This document shows, one piece after another, positions 30,369-39,784 of a stretch of 64,000 nucleotides of DNA (position 1 is its first letter; each line of letters starts with the position of its first letter). The notes beneath the pieces are model-generated. The model saw nothing but the letters and a program-made list of their open reading frames with translations. It was not told where the DNA came from and made no database searches. The stretch lies in assembly GCA_946411565.1 (NCBI GenBank), contig CAMKEM010000009.1:1-64000 (forward strand), given 5' to 3'. The DNA comes from an uncultured Prevotellaceae bacterium. GTDB taxonomy: Bacteria; Bacteroidota; Bacteroidia; Bacteroidales; Bacteroidaceae. Made by a program: the position numbers and the translations under genes.

Positions 30369-32903
30369 TTATTTTGTAATTTTCTTTGTTGAGCCATTAG
30401 AGTATTTAACGATGTTGATACCCTTTGTTAGCTCATTTTGCTTTCTACCGTTGATGTCGTAGATTGCGATGATTTCTTCAGAGTCGTTACCTACGGTTTC
30501 AATGCCAGTAGTCTCTTCTGTCATCTCGTCTTCGTCAAGACACATGATAGAAATCTTTGTGTTTGCGAACTTGCCTTCAGACTCTCTGTCGATAATGTCA
30601 AGATACCATCTGTTTGCTTTCAGGTAGTCCTCTTTTTCTGCGAGCTTGACACCACCGCCTGCCATTGCGTAATAATTTCCTGCTACCAACTCATTTCCAT
30701 CCATTGGTCTGTATGTACCATAGAAAACATATTTTGTTGAAACAGAAGCGCAGTCTATAGAGTTGTATTCTGCTTTTCTGAGAATAGCGTTGTTAACAAC
30801 TATGGTCTGTGGATCGTCGGATGTCTGCTTTGCTCTTATAACACATGGTGTGTGAGCCTTGATAGTCTTGCCATCCTTCTGTTTTACAACCTCGATGAGT
30901 GTGCGGTCGATAGTACCATTGTCATCATCGTCAAACTGGTGTATGTTATTTACGATAGCAACCTCGAATTTGCCTTTCCAGTCGTTGTATGACATATCAA
31001 ATGGAACGTAGAGACTTTGCCAGTTGGTGTTCGTGAATGTTCTTGAATAAACAATCTGTTTAGCTGCTGTATCTTCCTTTCTGTCGTATTTTGTGCCATC
31101 TACCATTGTGAATGTTCCGAATGAAACAGATACACTACACTTAGCACGTGCTGCGCCATCTCCTGAAATTGCTGTGAGTGTTGCATTGCCAGGACCAACA
31201 GCGATAATGTTTCCATTCTCGACTTTTGCTACAGCCTCATCAGTAGTAATCCAGATAACATTTTTATATGTTGCATCTGAAGGACCTACTGTAGCTTTGA
31301 CAGGGATGCTATTGCCTACTTCCATAATTGCATTTGTCACATTGAGTGTGACGCTGGTTGCAGGAACGAATGACTTTCTTACTAAAATGTCGCACTTTGC
31401 TGATTTGCCTGTTCCATCGGCAGCAGTACATGTGATGATTGCAGAACCTTCCTCAGCTCCAGCGATAAATGTACCTGTGCTTGGATCCAGAATTGTAATT
31501 ACATCGTCGTTACTACTTGTGAATATTACATCCTTTACACGAGCGTTATCGGGATTGATGGTTGCTTCCAACTTGCCAGACTTTGTTGTAAGTACAACCT
31601 TGGATGTGTTGTCAAGCTCGATTGATTCAACATGTACGATATCAATGTCGGCAACGTAGTGGCCTGCATAGTTTGACCAGTTTGTCGCATTCTCAAAAAT
31701 GCTCTTCATCAGAGTAAACACATGAATCTTTGTGCCATCTGTAACTTGGAAAGGAGTATTATCGTTGAGGGCAATCTTGCTTGGGATATTGTTGATGTAG
31801 AAATTCTCAACGTTAGTTCTATTGAATGCATTAGTGGCAATTGAAGTAACGGATTCTGGGATTTCTACTTTGTTGATAGTTGTTCCGTTGTTGTAGAATG
31901 CTTGTGCACCAATAATTTCCAGACCTTCTGGGAGTGTAATGTTTGTCAATTTACATCCGCTGAAGGTTGAAGCCTGAATCTCTGTGATGCTTCCTGGAAT
32001 GTCAATGCTTATGAGACCTGAGTTCTCGAAAGCTGAAGTTCCAAGGTCATATACAGATGTAGGCAAATTGACATTAGTAAGAGCTTTACATCCTTTGAAT
32101 GCAGAACTTCCAATGATACCTACACCATCTTCGATAGCGACATGTGTCAGGTTGGTACAGCCTCTAAATGCGTTAGAGCCAACCTCTGAAAGAGTAGAAG
32201 GGAGTACGATGTTTGATGACAATGAAGCCGCATTTCTGAATGCATCGCTGCCAAGGAGAGTCAAGCTTGATGGGATGTTGGCGCTTGCCAACTTAGAGCA
32301 GTCCCAGAAAGCTCCATCTTCGATTTGCTTGAGACTGTTTGGCATAACAATATTTGTTATTTCGCTACATCCGTTAAAGGCGAACTTTTTGATCGTTTTT
32401 ACGTCTTCTGGTACGATGAAAGAACCAGAAATCGTTTTTGGACAGAAAATAAGCTCTGTCTGAGTCTTGTTATACAATACACCATTAAGATCAGCATAGA
32501 AATATGCACTTGTAGGATCTACGGTAATTTTAAGAACATTGCTCTCGTCAAATGCCTGTGCGCCAATAGTGCTGACTGTGCTTGGGATTTGTACGCTTTT
32601 GAGGTTTGGACATCTGTAGAATGCCTTTTCCTGAATGCTTGTAACAGTATATGTTTCGCCCTCCACGTTAATAGTAGAAGGGATCTGTACTGTATTGGTA
32701 TAGTAACCATAGCCTTCACCAAGATACTGGGTGTTGGTTACAGTGGCAGTACCAAATCCATTGATTAAGAAGTGGATACCATTGACGTTTGCATGTTTTT
32801 CCTCTTTGGCGTCCCCATACTGAGCCTTAGCACCCATCCATGAGGCGCTTACTGTAAGGAGTAAGAGCATGAAGCTCAAGAATTTACGAGTAGATTTGTT
32901 CAT
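30369..32903 (-). CDS. BspA-like leucine-rich repeat surface protein with Big2-type Ig-like domains and T9SS-like C-terminus
   Basis: Repeated LRR_5 units (NVNLPTSVYDLGTSAFENSGLISIDIPGSITEI); Big2-like VKATVGPSDATYKNVIWITTDEAVAKVENGNIIAVGPGNATLTA; C-term IAIYDINGRKQNELTKGINIVKYSNGSTKKITK. Confidence 0.88.
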   Translation of the reverse strand: MNKSTRKFLSFMLLLLTVSASWMGAKAQYGDAKEEKHANVNGIHFLINGFGTATVTNTQYLGEGYGYYTNTVQIPSTINVEGETYTVTSIQEKAFYRCPNLKSVQIPSTVSTIGAQAFDESNVLKITVDPTSAYFYADLNGVLYNKTQTELIFCPKTISGSFIVPEDVKTIKKFAFNGCSEITNIVMPNSLKQIEDGAFWDCSKLASANIPSSLTLLGSDAFRNAASLSSNIVLPSTLSEVGSNAFRGCTNLTHVAIEDGVGIIGSSAFKGCKALTNVNLPTSVYDLGTSAFENSGLISIDIPGSITEIQASTFSGCKLTNITLPEGLEIIGAQAFYNNGTTINKVEIPESVTSIATNAFNRTNVENFYINNIPSKIALNDNTPFQVTDGTKIHVFTLMKSIFENATNWSNYAGHYVADIDIVHVESIELDNTSKVVLTTKSGKLEATINPDNARVKDVIFTSSNDDVITILDPSTGTFIAGAEEGSAIITCTAADGTGKSAKCDILVRKSFVPATSVTLNVTNAIMEVGNSIPVKATVGPSDATYKNVIWITTDEAVAKVENGNIIAVGPGNATLTAISGDGAARAKCSVSVSFGTFTMVDGTKYDRKEDTAAKQIVYSRTFTNTNWQSLYVPFDMSYNDWKGKFEVAIVNNIHQFDDDDNGTIDRTLIEVVKQKDGKTIKAHTPCVIRAKQTSDDPQTIVVNNAILRKAEYNSIDCASVSTKYVFYGTYRPMDGNELVAGNYYAMAGGGVKLAEKEDYLKANRWYLDIIDRESEGKFANTKISIMCLDEDEMTEETTGIETVGNDSEEIIAIYDINGRKQNELTKGINIVKYSNGSTKKITK

Positions 32904-33274
32904 AATCCTTTTTTAACTGATTTAGCTATCCCTGAATAATCAGTGTAATGTTTTAAAGTTATTTTTATAGCCGTTGGGTACTCTACACACTTGCGTTGCA
33001 AACCGTCTTTGTTTTGTATCCTGTTTCCCGCAATTCTCAAGGTGTAAACGCTATTTTTTCTTTGTTTATGTTATCGTAAGCACGAATTTGGGGGCAAAGT
33101 TAAGATTTTTTTTTGAAATAGCGAAATGTTGCAGACTTTTTTTGCTAAAAAGTAACATTTTTTTGTAATTCGGTGTAAAAAACTGGGAAGATTTTAGTGA
33201 TTTTGTGTGGATTTTTGTAGAACATATCAACAATAATTTTTCTTTAATTTATTGGTAGCAAGCAGTTTTTGCTG

Positions 33275-33366
33275 ACACAAATTACCAATCTTACTAATCT
33301 TCATCCAACAAATGTGTTTTAACATTTTTTGTGGTGAGAGATTGGCAAGATTGGTGATGTCAGTTC
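33275..33366. repeat. Intergenic inverted iterated repeat (accaatctt / aagattggt)
   Basis: gctgacacaaattaccaatcttactaatcttcatccaac ... gtggtgagagattggcaagattggtgatgtcag. Confidence 0.75.
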
Positions 33367-33412
33367 TGTGCTGAATGCGCATTCTTATTTGCATCCTCGC
33401 ATTTGAGGCTGA

Positions 33413-34531
33413 TTATTCAATAACGACGCGAGTCCAGTTGTGAATGTCTGGCTCAATGCCGTACTGGATGTTGCGGAGCTTAGTGAAGAGCTTCTCGGAA
33501 ACAGGTCCTGGCTTCTCGCCAAAGACGTAGCTCTTACCTGTCTCGATGTCGTCTATGCGTGAGATTGGAGAGATAACGGCTGCTGTACCACAAGCACCTG
33601 CCTCCTCGAATGTCTCAAGTTCCTCTTCTGGAATCTGGCGACGCTCAACCTTCATTCCGAGATCCTCTGCCAACTGCATAAGTGACTTGTTGGTAATAGA
33701 TGGGAGGATAGAGGTTGACTTTGGAGTAATGTAGGTGTTGTTCTTGATACCGAAGAAGTTAGCTGCACCAGCTTCGTCTATATACTTCTTCTCCTTGGCA
33801 TCGAGATAGAACTCGCAAGCATAGCCGAGCTTGTGTGCCTTGTCGTTTGCCTGAAGGGAAGCTGCATAGTTTCCACCAACCTTATATATACCTGTGCCGA
33901 GAGGGGCACTACGGTCAAACTCGCGAACGATAACGTATGGGTTTGCGAAGAAACCGCCCTTGAAGTATGGGCCTACTGGAGTAACGAAGATCATGAAGAG
34001 ATACTCCTTGGCTGGGTGTACGCCAACCTGAGCACCTGTACCAACGAGAAGAGGACGAACATAGAGAGTTGCACCTGACTCGTAAGGTGGGATATAATCC
34101 TGATTCAGACGGACCACCTTGTCCACCATCTCATTGAAAAGCTCTGTAGGAACCTCTGGCATGAGAATTCCGCGACTTGTTGACTGCATACGAGCAGCGT
34201 TCTCGTCGGTACGGAACACACGCACCTTGCCGTCTGGACAACGGTAAGCCTTCAGTCCCTCGAAAGCCTCCTGACCATAGTGCAGACATGTTGCAGCCAT
34301 GTGCATGTTGATGTATTCACTGGAGCAAACTTCAATCTCGCCCCACTTGCCGTCACGATAGTAACAGCGAACATTGTAGTCTGTAGGTCTGTAGCCAAAC
34401 CCCAGATTAGACCAATCTAAATCTTTCATATTGTTACTTTTTAGTTCGGAAAAATCAAATTTCAAAATGCAAAAGTATAAATTTTCTTTTAAATTTGCAA
34501 GAAAGTAGGCTTTTTTTTCATTTTTAGTCAA
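33413..34531 (-). CDS. ilvE: Branched-chain amino acid aminotransferase; true start probably the internal Met at 34429 (MKDLDWSNLGFGY)
   Basis: YGQEAFEGLKAYR, SGATLYVRPLLVGTG, KVGGNYAASL, EAGACGTAAVISPI; TACTTTTGC promoter element near 34470 lies inside the longer ORF. Confidence 0.94.
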   Translation of the reverse strand: MTKNEKKAYFLANLKENLYFCILKFDFSELKSNNMKDLDWSNLGFGYRPTDYNVRCYYRDGKWGEIEVCSSEYINMHMAATCLHYGQEAFEGLKAYRCPDGKVRVFRTDENAARMQSTSRGILMPEVPTELFNEMVDKVVRLNQDYIPPYESGATLYVRPLLVGTGAQVGVHPAKEYLFMIFVTPVGPYFKGGFFANPYVIVREFDRSAPLGTGIYKVGGNYAASLQANDKAHKLGYACEFYLDAKEKKYIDEAGAANFFGIKNNTYITPKSTSILPSITNKSLMQLAEDLGMKVERRQIPEEELETFEEAGACGTAAVISPISRIDDIETGKSYVFGEKPGPVSEKLFTKLRNIQYGIEPDIHNWTRVVIE

Positions 34532-34646
34532 AAATAAATGAAATTAATTACGAATTGCAAATTGTGAATTGCCTTTTTTGATAAATCCGTTCCTGTTTTT
34601 ATCTCCACTTCTAATCTCTTTTTCCTCCCTTTCTTCTCCGAAGTTG

Positions 34647-34720
34647 CTCCATCGCTGGTCCATCGCTGCTCCATCGAAACGATGGACTAACGATGGAGTA
34701 ACGATGGAGTAACGATGGAG
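34647..34720. repeat. Inverted iterated repeat (tccatcg x3 / cgatgga x4)
   Basis: ctccatcgctggtccatcgctgctccatcgaaacgatggactaacgatggagtaacgatggagtaacgatggag. Confidence 0.9.
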
Positions 34721-34753
34721 TATCTTGGGAGGAAGAGCGGACGAACGACGGTA

Positions 34754-34948
34754 TTATTTGCCGCTTTCGAGGATCTTCTTGATTTCCTCTTCGGTCTTTG
34801 TTAGCTTGTCTTTGCAGAGCTTGATGAGCTGCTGGGCGTTCTTTAGTTCGGTGCTCATCATGTCAATGTCGAGTTCGCCACTCTCCATCTTCTTTACAAT
34901 CTCCTCAAGTTGTGAGACTGCCTCTTCGTAATTAGGTGTTTTCTTCAT
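34754..34948 (-). CDS. xseB: Exodeoxyribonuclease VII small subunit
   Basis: NYEEAVSQLEEIVKKMESGELDIDMMSTELKNAQQLIKLCKDKLTKTEEEI. Confidence 0.92.
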   Translation of the reverse strand: MKKTPNYEEAVSQLEEIVKKMESGELDIDMMSTELKNAQQLIKLCKDKLTKTEEEIKKILESGK

Positions 34949-34965
34949 ATTTCTTTAGTTTAAAT

Positions 34966-35041
34966 TAAACGCAAAGACGCTAAGACGCTGAGTGTTTTCT
35001 TGAATGTTTTTGGACTTTGCGTCTCTGCGTCTTTGTGTTCG
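34966..35041. repeat. Intergenic inverted iterated repeat (acgcaaagacgc / gcgtctttgtgt)
   Basis: aaacgcaaagacgctaagacgctgag ... actttgcgtctctgcgtctttgtgtt. Confidence 0.8.
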
Positions 35042-35062
35042 ATAAAAATTCATCGAGCTGCG

Positions 35063-36403
35063 TTATTTGACGATTGTATCGATGGCTCCAGAAGCCATAA
35101 CGATGGTAACCTCGTCGCCTTTATTGAGTGATTTCGGGTCTTTAACTGCCATTCCGTCATGAAGCGCGATGCTGTAACCTCTTCTTAGAACGTGGATTGG
35201 ATCAACGGCATTTGTGCGTTGTGAAAGCATCTCCAACTGGTACGAGGCTCTTTCGATTCTGTTCTTTATGATGAGAGGGAGCCTTTGCTCGACATTTGTG
35301 ATGCGGTTCTGCTCTATGTTGATGAAATGCGTGACGGAAGTCAGGAGTCGGGTACTGAGATTCGTAAGTTTTGCCTCTTCCTTCGTCTTCTTGAGAGAAA
35401 AGGCAACAGGCAGGAAGCTTTGAATTCTACCAAGACGGAGACGTTCTTTCTCCATTCGTGAGCGGACGTAATCTGTTATTCTTCGCGAGAAATCATCGAT
35501 TTCATCGAGCGTTTCGATAAGATTGTCAATAAGCCAAGTGGCGGCTGCCGTTGGAGTCTTGACTCTTACGCAAGAAATCATGTCAAGTATGCATTCGTCA
35601 CGATCATGCCCGATACCTGTTATTATAGGTAATGGGAAGTTTGCAATGTTCTCGGCAAGTTCGAGTGTGTCGAAACCTGAGAAATCACTCGTCGCACCAC
35701 CTCCTCGGATGATGGCTACAACGTCGAAATCCTCGATGGAATCGTTGATTTTGTTGAGAGCGGCTATAATTGACTGCTCAACTTGTTCGCCTTGCATTAT
35801 GGCAGGGAAGAGTCGGGTAGTGAACTGAAATCCGTACTCGTTATTGAGAAGTTGGTTGCAGAAATCGCCATATCCTGCGGCTGTCTGGGAAGATATTACG
35901 GCAATTCTTTGAGCGAACTTCGGGATAGTTAGCGATTTGTTGAGGTCGAAAACACCCTCGCGCTTCAAGGTCAGGATAATCTCCTGGCGTTGGCGGGCCA
36001 TATCGCCAAGGGTATAGTTTGGGTCAATATCCTGAACAATCCAAGAGAAACCATAAGCCTCGTGAAATTGCGCCTTAACTAAAAGCAGAACCTTCATTCC
36101 GGGATGCGGACGCTCGCCAGTTACCTTCATGAACTTGGGAAGGACATAGCTCCATGTGCTTCTCCAGCATCGTGCTTGTGCTCTGGCTATGATGGTGCCA
36201 CCCATTCGCGCTCCGGCTCCCTCCCTACGGGAAAGGGCGGGTGGGGAGGCCTCACCGTCTTCTGTCTGTACCAGATCCATATAGCAATGACCACCTGACT
36301 CGCGACATTCCGCGAGTTCGGCTTCCACCCAATAGGCTTCGCAAAGCGAATAGTCAATGGTCTGTCGGACGAGATTGTTGAGTTGGTAGAGAGTGAGGTT
36401 CAT
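35063..36403 (-). CDS. xseA: Exodeoxyribonuclease VII large subunit (carries an in-frame palindromic-element insertion)
   Basis: OB-fold N-terminus, KVLLLVKAQFHEAYGFSWIVQDIDPNYTLGDMARQRQEI, RIAVISSQTAAGYGDF, IIRGGGATSDFSGFDTLELA. Confidence 0.94.
   Translation of the reverse strand: MNLTLYQLNNLVRQTIDYSLCEAYWVEAELAECRESGGHCYMDLVQTEDGEASPPALSRREGAGARMGGTIIARAQARCWRSTWSYVLPKFMKVTGERPHPGMKVLLLVKAQFHEAYGFSWIVQDIDPNYTLGDMARQRQEIILTLKREGVFDLNKSLTIPKFAQRIAVISSQTAAGYGDFCNQLLNNEYGFQFTTRLFPAIMQGEQVEQSIIAALNKINDSIEDFDVVAIIRGGGATSDFSGFDTLELAENIANFPLPIITGIGHDRDECILDMISCVRVKTPTAAATWLIDNLIETLDEIDDFSRRITDYVRSRMEKERLRLGRIQSFLPVAFSLKKTKEEAKLTNLSTRLLTSVTHFINIEQNRITNVEQRLPLIIKNRIERASYQLEMLSQRTNAVDPIHVLRRGYSIALHDGMAVKDPKSLNKGDEVTIVMASGAIDTIVK
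36201..36256 (-). repeat. G/C-rich palindromic element inside xseA
   Basis: cattcgcgctccggctccctccctacgggaaagggcgggtggggaggcctcaccg; encodes GEASPPALSRREGAGARMGG on - strand. Confidence 0.85.
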
Positions 36404-36583
36404 ATTTGGAGTTTATTAAGTTCATAATTCATAGTTCATAGTGCATAGTTGTGGGCGAACGCTAACTATGAATTATGAACCGTACACTATGAACTAACTT
36501 GATTTTTGGCGCAAAGTTATGAGAAAAAAGTGATTCGGCAAAACAAATTGGCGATTTTATTTTGAAATGAACTAAAAATATAC

Positions 36584-36591
36584 TAACTTTG
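36584..36591 (+). promoter_or_regulatory. Bacteroidota promoter -7 (TAACTTTG) with -33 TTTG at 36561-36564
   Basis: TTTG-N19-TAACTTTG upstream of the MATE gene. Confidence 0.7.
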
Positions 36592-36616
36592 TACCCTAAA
36601 TTAATAATGTACGTAA

Positions 36617-37957
36617 ATGGATAATCAACAAGCCACTTTGGAGCTGGGCACAAAGCCCGTTGGACGATTGCTAATGCAGTATGCCCTTCCTGCTATCGTT
36701 GCTATGGTTGCAGCCTCGCTCTATAACATGGTGGACAGCATCTTTATTGGCCAAGGCGTTGGCGTTTTAGCTATTTCGGGATTGGCAATCACCTTCCCAT
36801 TCATGAACCTGTCGGCTGCCTTTGGCGCGGCTATTGGTGTGGGTTCTTCTACATTCATAAGTGTCAAACTTGGTCAGCGTGACTATGGTATTGCCAACAA
36901 GGTGCTTGGCAACTGTGTGATGCTGAATATTGTCGTAGGCGTTATCTTCGGAGGCCTCTGCCTGTTGTTCCTTGATCCTATTCTAAGGTTCTTCGGAGCA
37001 TCGGACAATACACTTCCGTACGCTCGGGATTATATGCAGATAATTCTTCTGGGTAATGCCTTTACGCATCTGTACTTCGGATTGAATGCCGTACTTCGCT
37101 CGGCAAGTAAGCCTCGCCATGCGATGTATGCCACGATATTTACGGTTGTGCTCAATACGATTCTCGACCCTGTCTTCATCTATGGTTTGGATATGGGAAT
37201 CCGTGGTGCAGCCTTTGCTACGATACTCTCTCAGGTTATAGCTCTTTGCTGGCAATGGAAACTGTTCTCTAATAAGAATGATATCCTGCATTTCGACTAT
37301 AGCCTGTTCAGAATAGACAAGCCGATCGTGAAGAATATCATAGGTATAGGCATGTCGCCTTTCGCTATGAACTCATGTGCTTGTCTGGTGGTGATATTCA
37401 TAAACACCTGCCTTATGAAGTATGGTGGAGACCTTGCCGTTGGCGCATACGGAATTGCAAACAGAATAGGTTTCGTCTTTGTGATGGTGACAATGGGTGT
37501 GAACCAGGGAATGCAGCCAATAGCAGGCTATAACTATGGTGCGCAGAACTATGACCGTCTTCGTAAGGTTGTTAAGCTTGCCATAATCTGTGCAACGATT
37601 GTTTGTACGATAGGTTTCCTTGTTGCTATGTTTGCTGCATATCCTTGTGCAAGACTCTTTACTAAGGATGAGCAGTTGATAAACCTTGCAGAGACAGCCA
37701 TAAGGATGATGATGATGATGTTCCCTATTGTGGGATTCCAGATAGTAGTAACCAATTTCTTCCAGAGTACGGGCAAGGCAAAGGTGAGTATGTTCTTGTC
37801 TCTGTCTCGTCAGTTGCTGTTCCTTGTTCCTGCCCTTGCAATCTTCTCTAAGATATGGGGGCTTTGGGGCGTGTGGATTGCAATGCCGTTCTCTGATGCC
37901 CTTGCTACAATAGTAGCGGCAGTAATGATGAAAAAATCGAGCGTATGGAAAAAGTAA
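36617..37957 (+). CDS. MATE family efflux transporter
   Basis: 12-TM pattern; PVGRLLMQYALPAIVAMVAASLYNMVDSIFIGQGVG. Confidence 0.93.
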   Translation: MDNQQATLELGTKPVGRLLMQYALPAIVAMVAASLYNMVDSIFIGQGVGVLAISGLAITFPFMNLSAAFGAAIGVGSSTFISVKLGQRDYGIANKVLGNCVMLNIVVGVIFGGLCLLFLDPILRFFGASDNTLPYARDYMQIILLGNAFTHLYFGLNAVLRSASKPRHAMYATIFTVVLNTILDPVFIYGLDMGIRGAAFATILSQVIALCWQWKLFSNKNDILHFDYSLFRIDKPIVKNIIGIGMSPFAMNSCACLVVIFINTCLMKYGGDLAVGAYGIANRIGFVFVMVTMGVNQGMQPIAGYNYGAQNYDRLRKVVKLAIICATIVCTIGFLVAMFAAYPCARLFTKDEQLINLAETAIRMMMMMFPIVGFQIVVTNFFQSTGKAKVSMFLSLSRQLLFLVPALAIFSKIWGLWGVWIAMPFSDALATIVAAVMMKKSSVWKK

Positions 37958-38562
37958 TTATCAACGTAGGTCGTCAGGTTGGCTGTGGCGGTAGAGAGAT
38001 TGCCCAGTTGCTTGCAAAGGAGTTTGATGCTCGTTTGCTCGATAAGGAACTTCTTGACCTTGCTGCAAAGGAGAGTGGTTTCTCGGCAAAGCTATTCAAA
38101 CAGCACGATGAGCATAGAGGGTTCCTTAATCATCTGTTCCATTTCCGTGGAACGGTTACTTCAGGTAACTTCTATGAGGACAAACTCTCGCCAGAGGCAT
38201 TGTTCAAGTTTCAGAGCGATGCTATCAGAAAAGCTGCGAGTGAAGGCTCATGCGTGTTTATTGGCAGATCAGCTGACTATGTGCTCAGGGATATGAAGAA
38301 TGTGGTCAATGTCTTCATCCATGCAGATATGGAAGATCGCATAGCATGTGTGTCAGAGGTGAAGCTGTGCGATAAAGAAACTGCTCGAAAGCTCATAGAG
38401 AGAAAGGAAGAGGAAAGAGCAGCCTACTATAACTATTACACAGGAAAGAAATGGGGAGATTCCAGAAGCTACGATCTCTGTGTTAATTCTTCGCTGTTAG
38501 GAATAGAGGGTACTGCAAGGCTCATCTCTGGGTTTGTGCGTGATGTGATTTCAAAAAAGTGA
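37945..38562 (+). CDS. Cytidylate kinase-like family protein
   Basis: IINVGRQVGCGGREIAQLLAKEFDARLLDKELLDLAAKESG; overlaps the MATE gene end. Confidence 0.88.
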   Translation: MEKVIINVGRQVGCGGREIAQLLAKEFDARLLDKELLDLAAKESGFSAKLFKQHDEHRGFLNHLFHFRGTVTSGNFYEDKLSPEALFKFQSDAIRKAASEGSCVFIGRSADYVLRDMKNVVNVFIHADMEDRIACVSEVKLCDKETARKLIERKEEERAAYYNYYTGKKWGDSRSYDLCVNSSLLGIEGTARLISGFVRDVISKK

Positions 38563-38603
38563 GTGGAAACTTTCTTTAATACAATATTTAAATACTTAGA
38601 CAA

Positions 38604-39782
38604 ATGAAAAAGATTTTATTGTTAGGTTCCGGGGAACTTGGTAAGGAGTTCGTTCTTGCTGCAAAGCGTAAGGGCGTTTACGTAATAGCATGTGATAAAT
38701 ATGATAATGCCCCAGCTATGCAGGTTGCAGACGAGCGTGAGGTGTTCTCTATGCTCGATGGTGATGCACTTGCTGCTGTGGTTAACAAGCATAAGCCTGA
38801 TATCATCGTACCTGAGATTGAGGCTATCCGTACAGAGCGCCTCTTCGACTTTGAGAAGCAGGGAATCCAGGTTGTACCTTCTGCCCGTGCGGTGAACTTC
38901 ACAATGAATCGTCAGGCAATCCGTGACCTTGCTGCCAAGGAACTTGGACTTAGAACCGCAAAGTATTTCTATGCTAAGACATACGAGCAGCTCGTAGAGG
39001 CAAGCAAGGAGATCGGTTTCCCTTGTGTTATCAAGCCTCTTATGTCTTCTTCAGGTCATGGTCAGAGCACGGTTAAGACCTTTGAGGATTTGAAGCCTGC
39101 TTTCGATGCTGCTATGGCTGGTGCTCGTGGTGATGTTAAGGAGGTTATCATCGAGGAGTTTATCCACTTCACTTCAGAGTTTACTCTTCTTACTGTTACT
39201 CAGAAGAATGGTCCTACACTTTTCTGTCCTCCTATCGGACACGTTCAGGTGGGTGGTGACTATCGTGAGTCTTGGCAGCCATATCAGATTTCTGAGAAGG
39301 ATTTGAAGGATGCTCAGGATATGGCGGACAAGGTGACAAAGGCTTTGACTGGCTATGGAATCTGGGGTGTAGAGTTCTTCTTGACAGACACAGGTGTTGT
39401 GTTCTCTGAGCTTTCTCCACGTCCACATGATACAGGTATGGTTACACTTGCTCATACAACAAACCTCTCTGAGTTTGAGCTTCATCTTCGTGCGGTTCTT
39501 GGACTTCCTATCCATGATATTCGTCTTGAACATGCAGGAAGTTCTGCGGTTATTCTTGCTGATAAGGAATATGAAGAGGCTCCAGAGTATAACCTTGTTG
39601 ATGCCTTGAAGGAGGAATGTACTCGTGTTCGTATCTTTGCAAAGCCAGGAGGACATTTCGGTCGTCGTATGGGCGTAACCCTTTGCTATGGTGCTCCAGA
39701 TGCAGATGTTAATGCGCTTCGTGAGAAGGCAAAGCGCCTTGCAAAGACAGTTCTCGGAACTGATCCTTACATGGATAAGTAA
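38604..39782 (+). CDS. purT: Formate-dependent phosphoribosylglycinamide formyltransferase
   Basis: [84 protein letters not shown]. Confidence 0.96.
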   Translation: MKKILLLGSGELGKEFVLAAKRKGVYVIACDKYDNAPAMQVADEREVFSMLDGDALAAVVNKHKPDIIVPEIEAIRTERLFDFEKQGIQVVPSARAVNFTMNRQAIRDLAAKELGLRTAKYFYAKTYEQLVEASKEIGFPCVIKPLMSSSGHGQSTVKTFEDLKPAFDAAMAGARGDVKEVIIEEFIHFTSEFTLLTVTQKNGPTLFCPPIGHVQVGGDYRESWQPYQISEKDLKDAQDMADKVTKALTGYGIWGVEFFLTDTGVVFSELSPRPHDTGMVTLAHTTNLSEFELHLRAVLGLPIHDIRLEHAGSSAVILADKEYEEAPEYNLVDALKEECTRVRIFAKPGGHFGRRMGVTLCYGAPDADVNALREKAKRLAKTVLGTDPYMDK

Positions 39783-39784
39783 TA

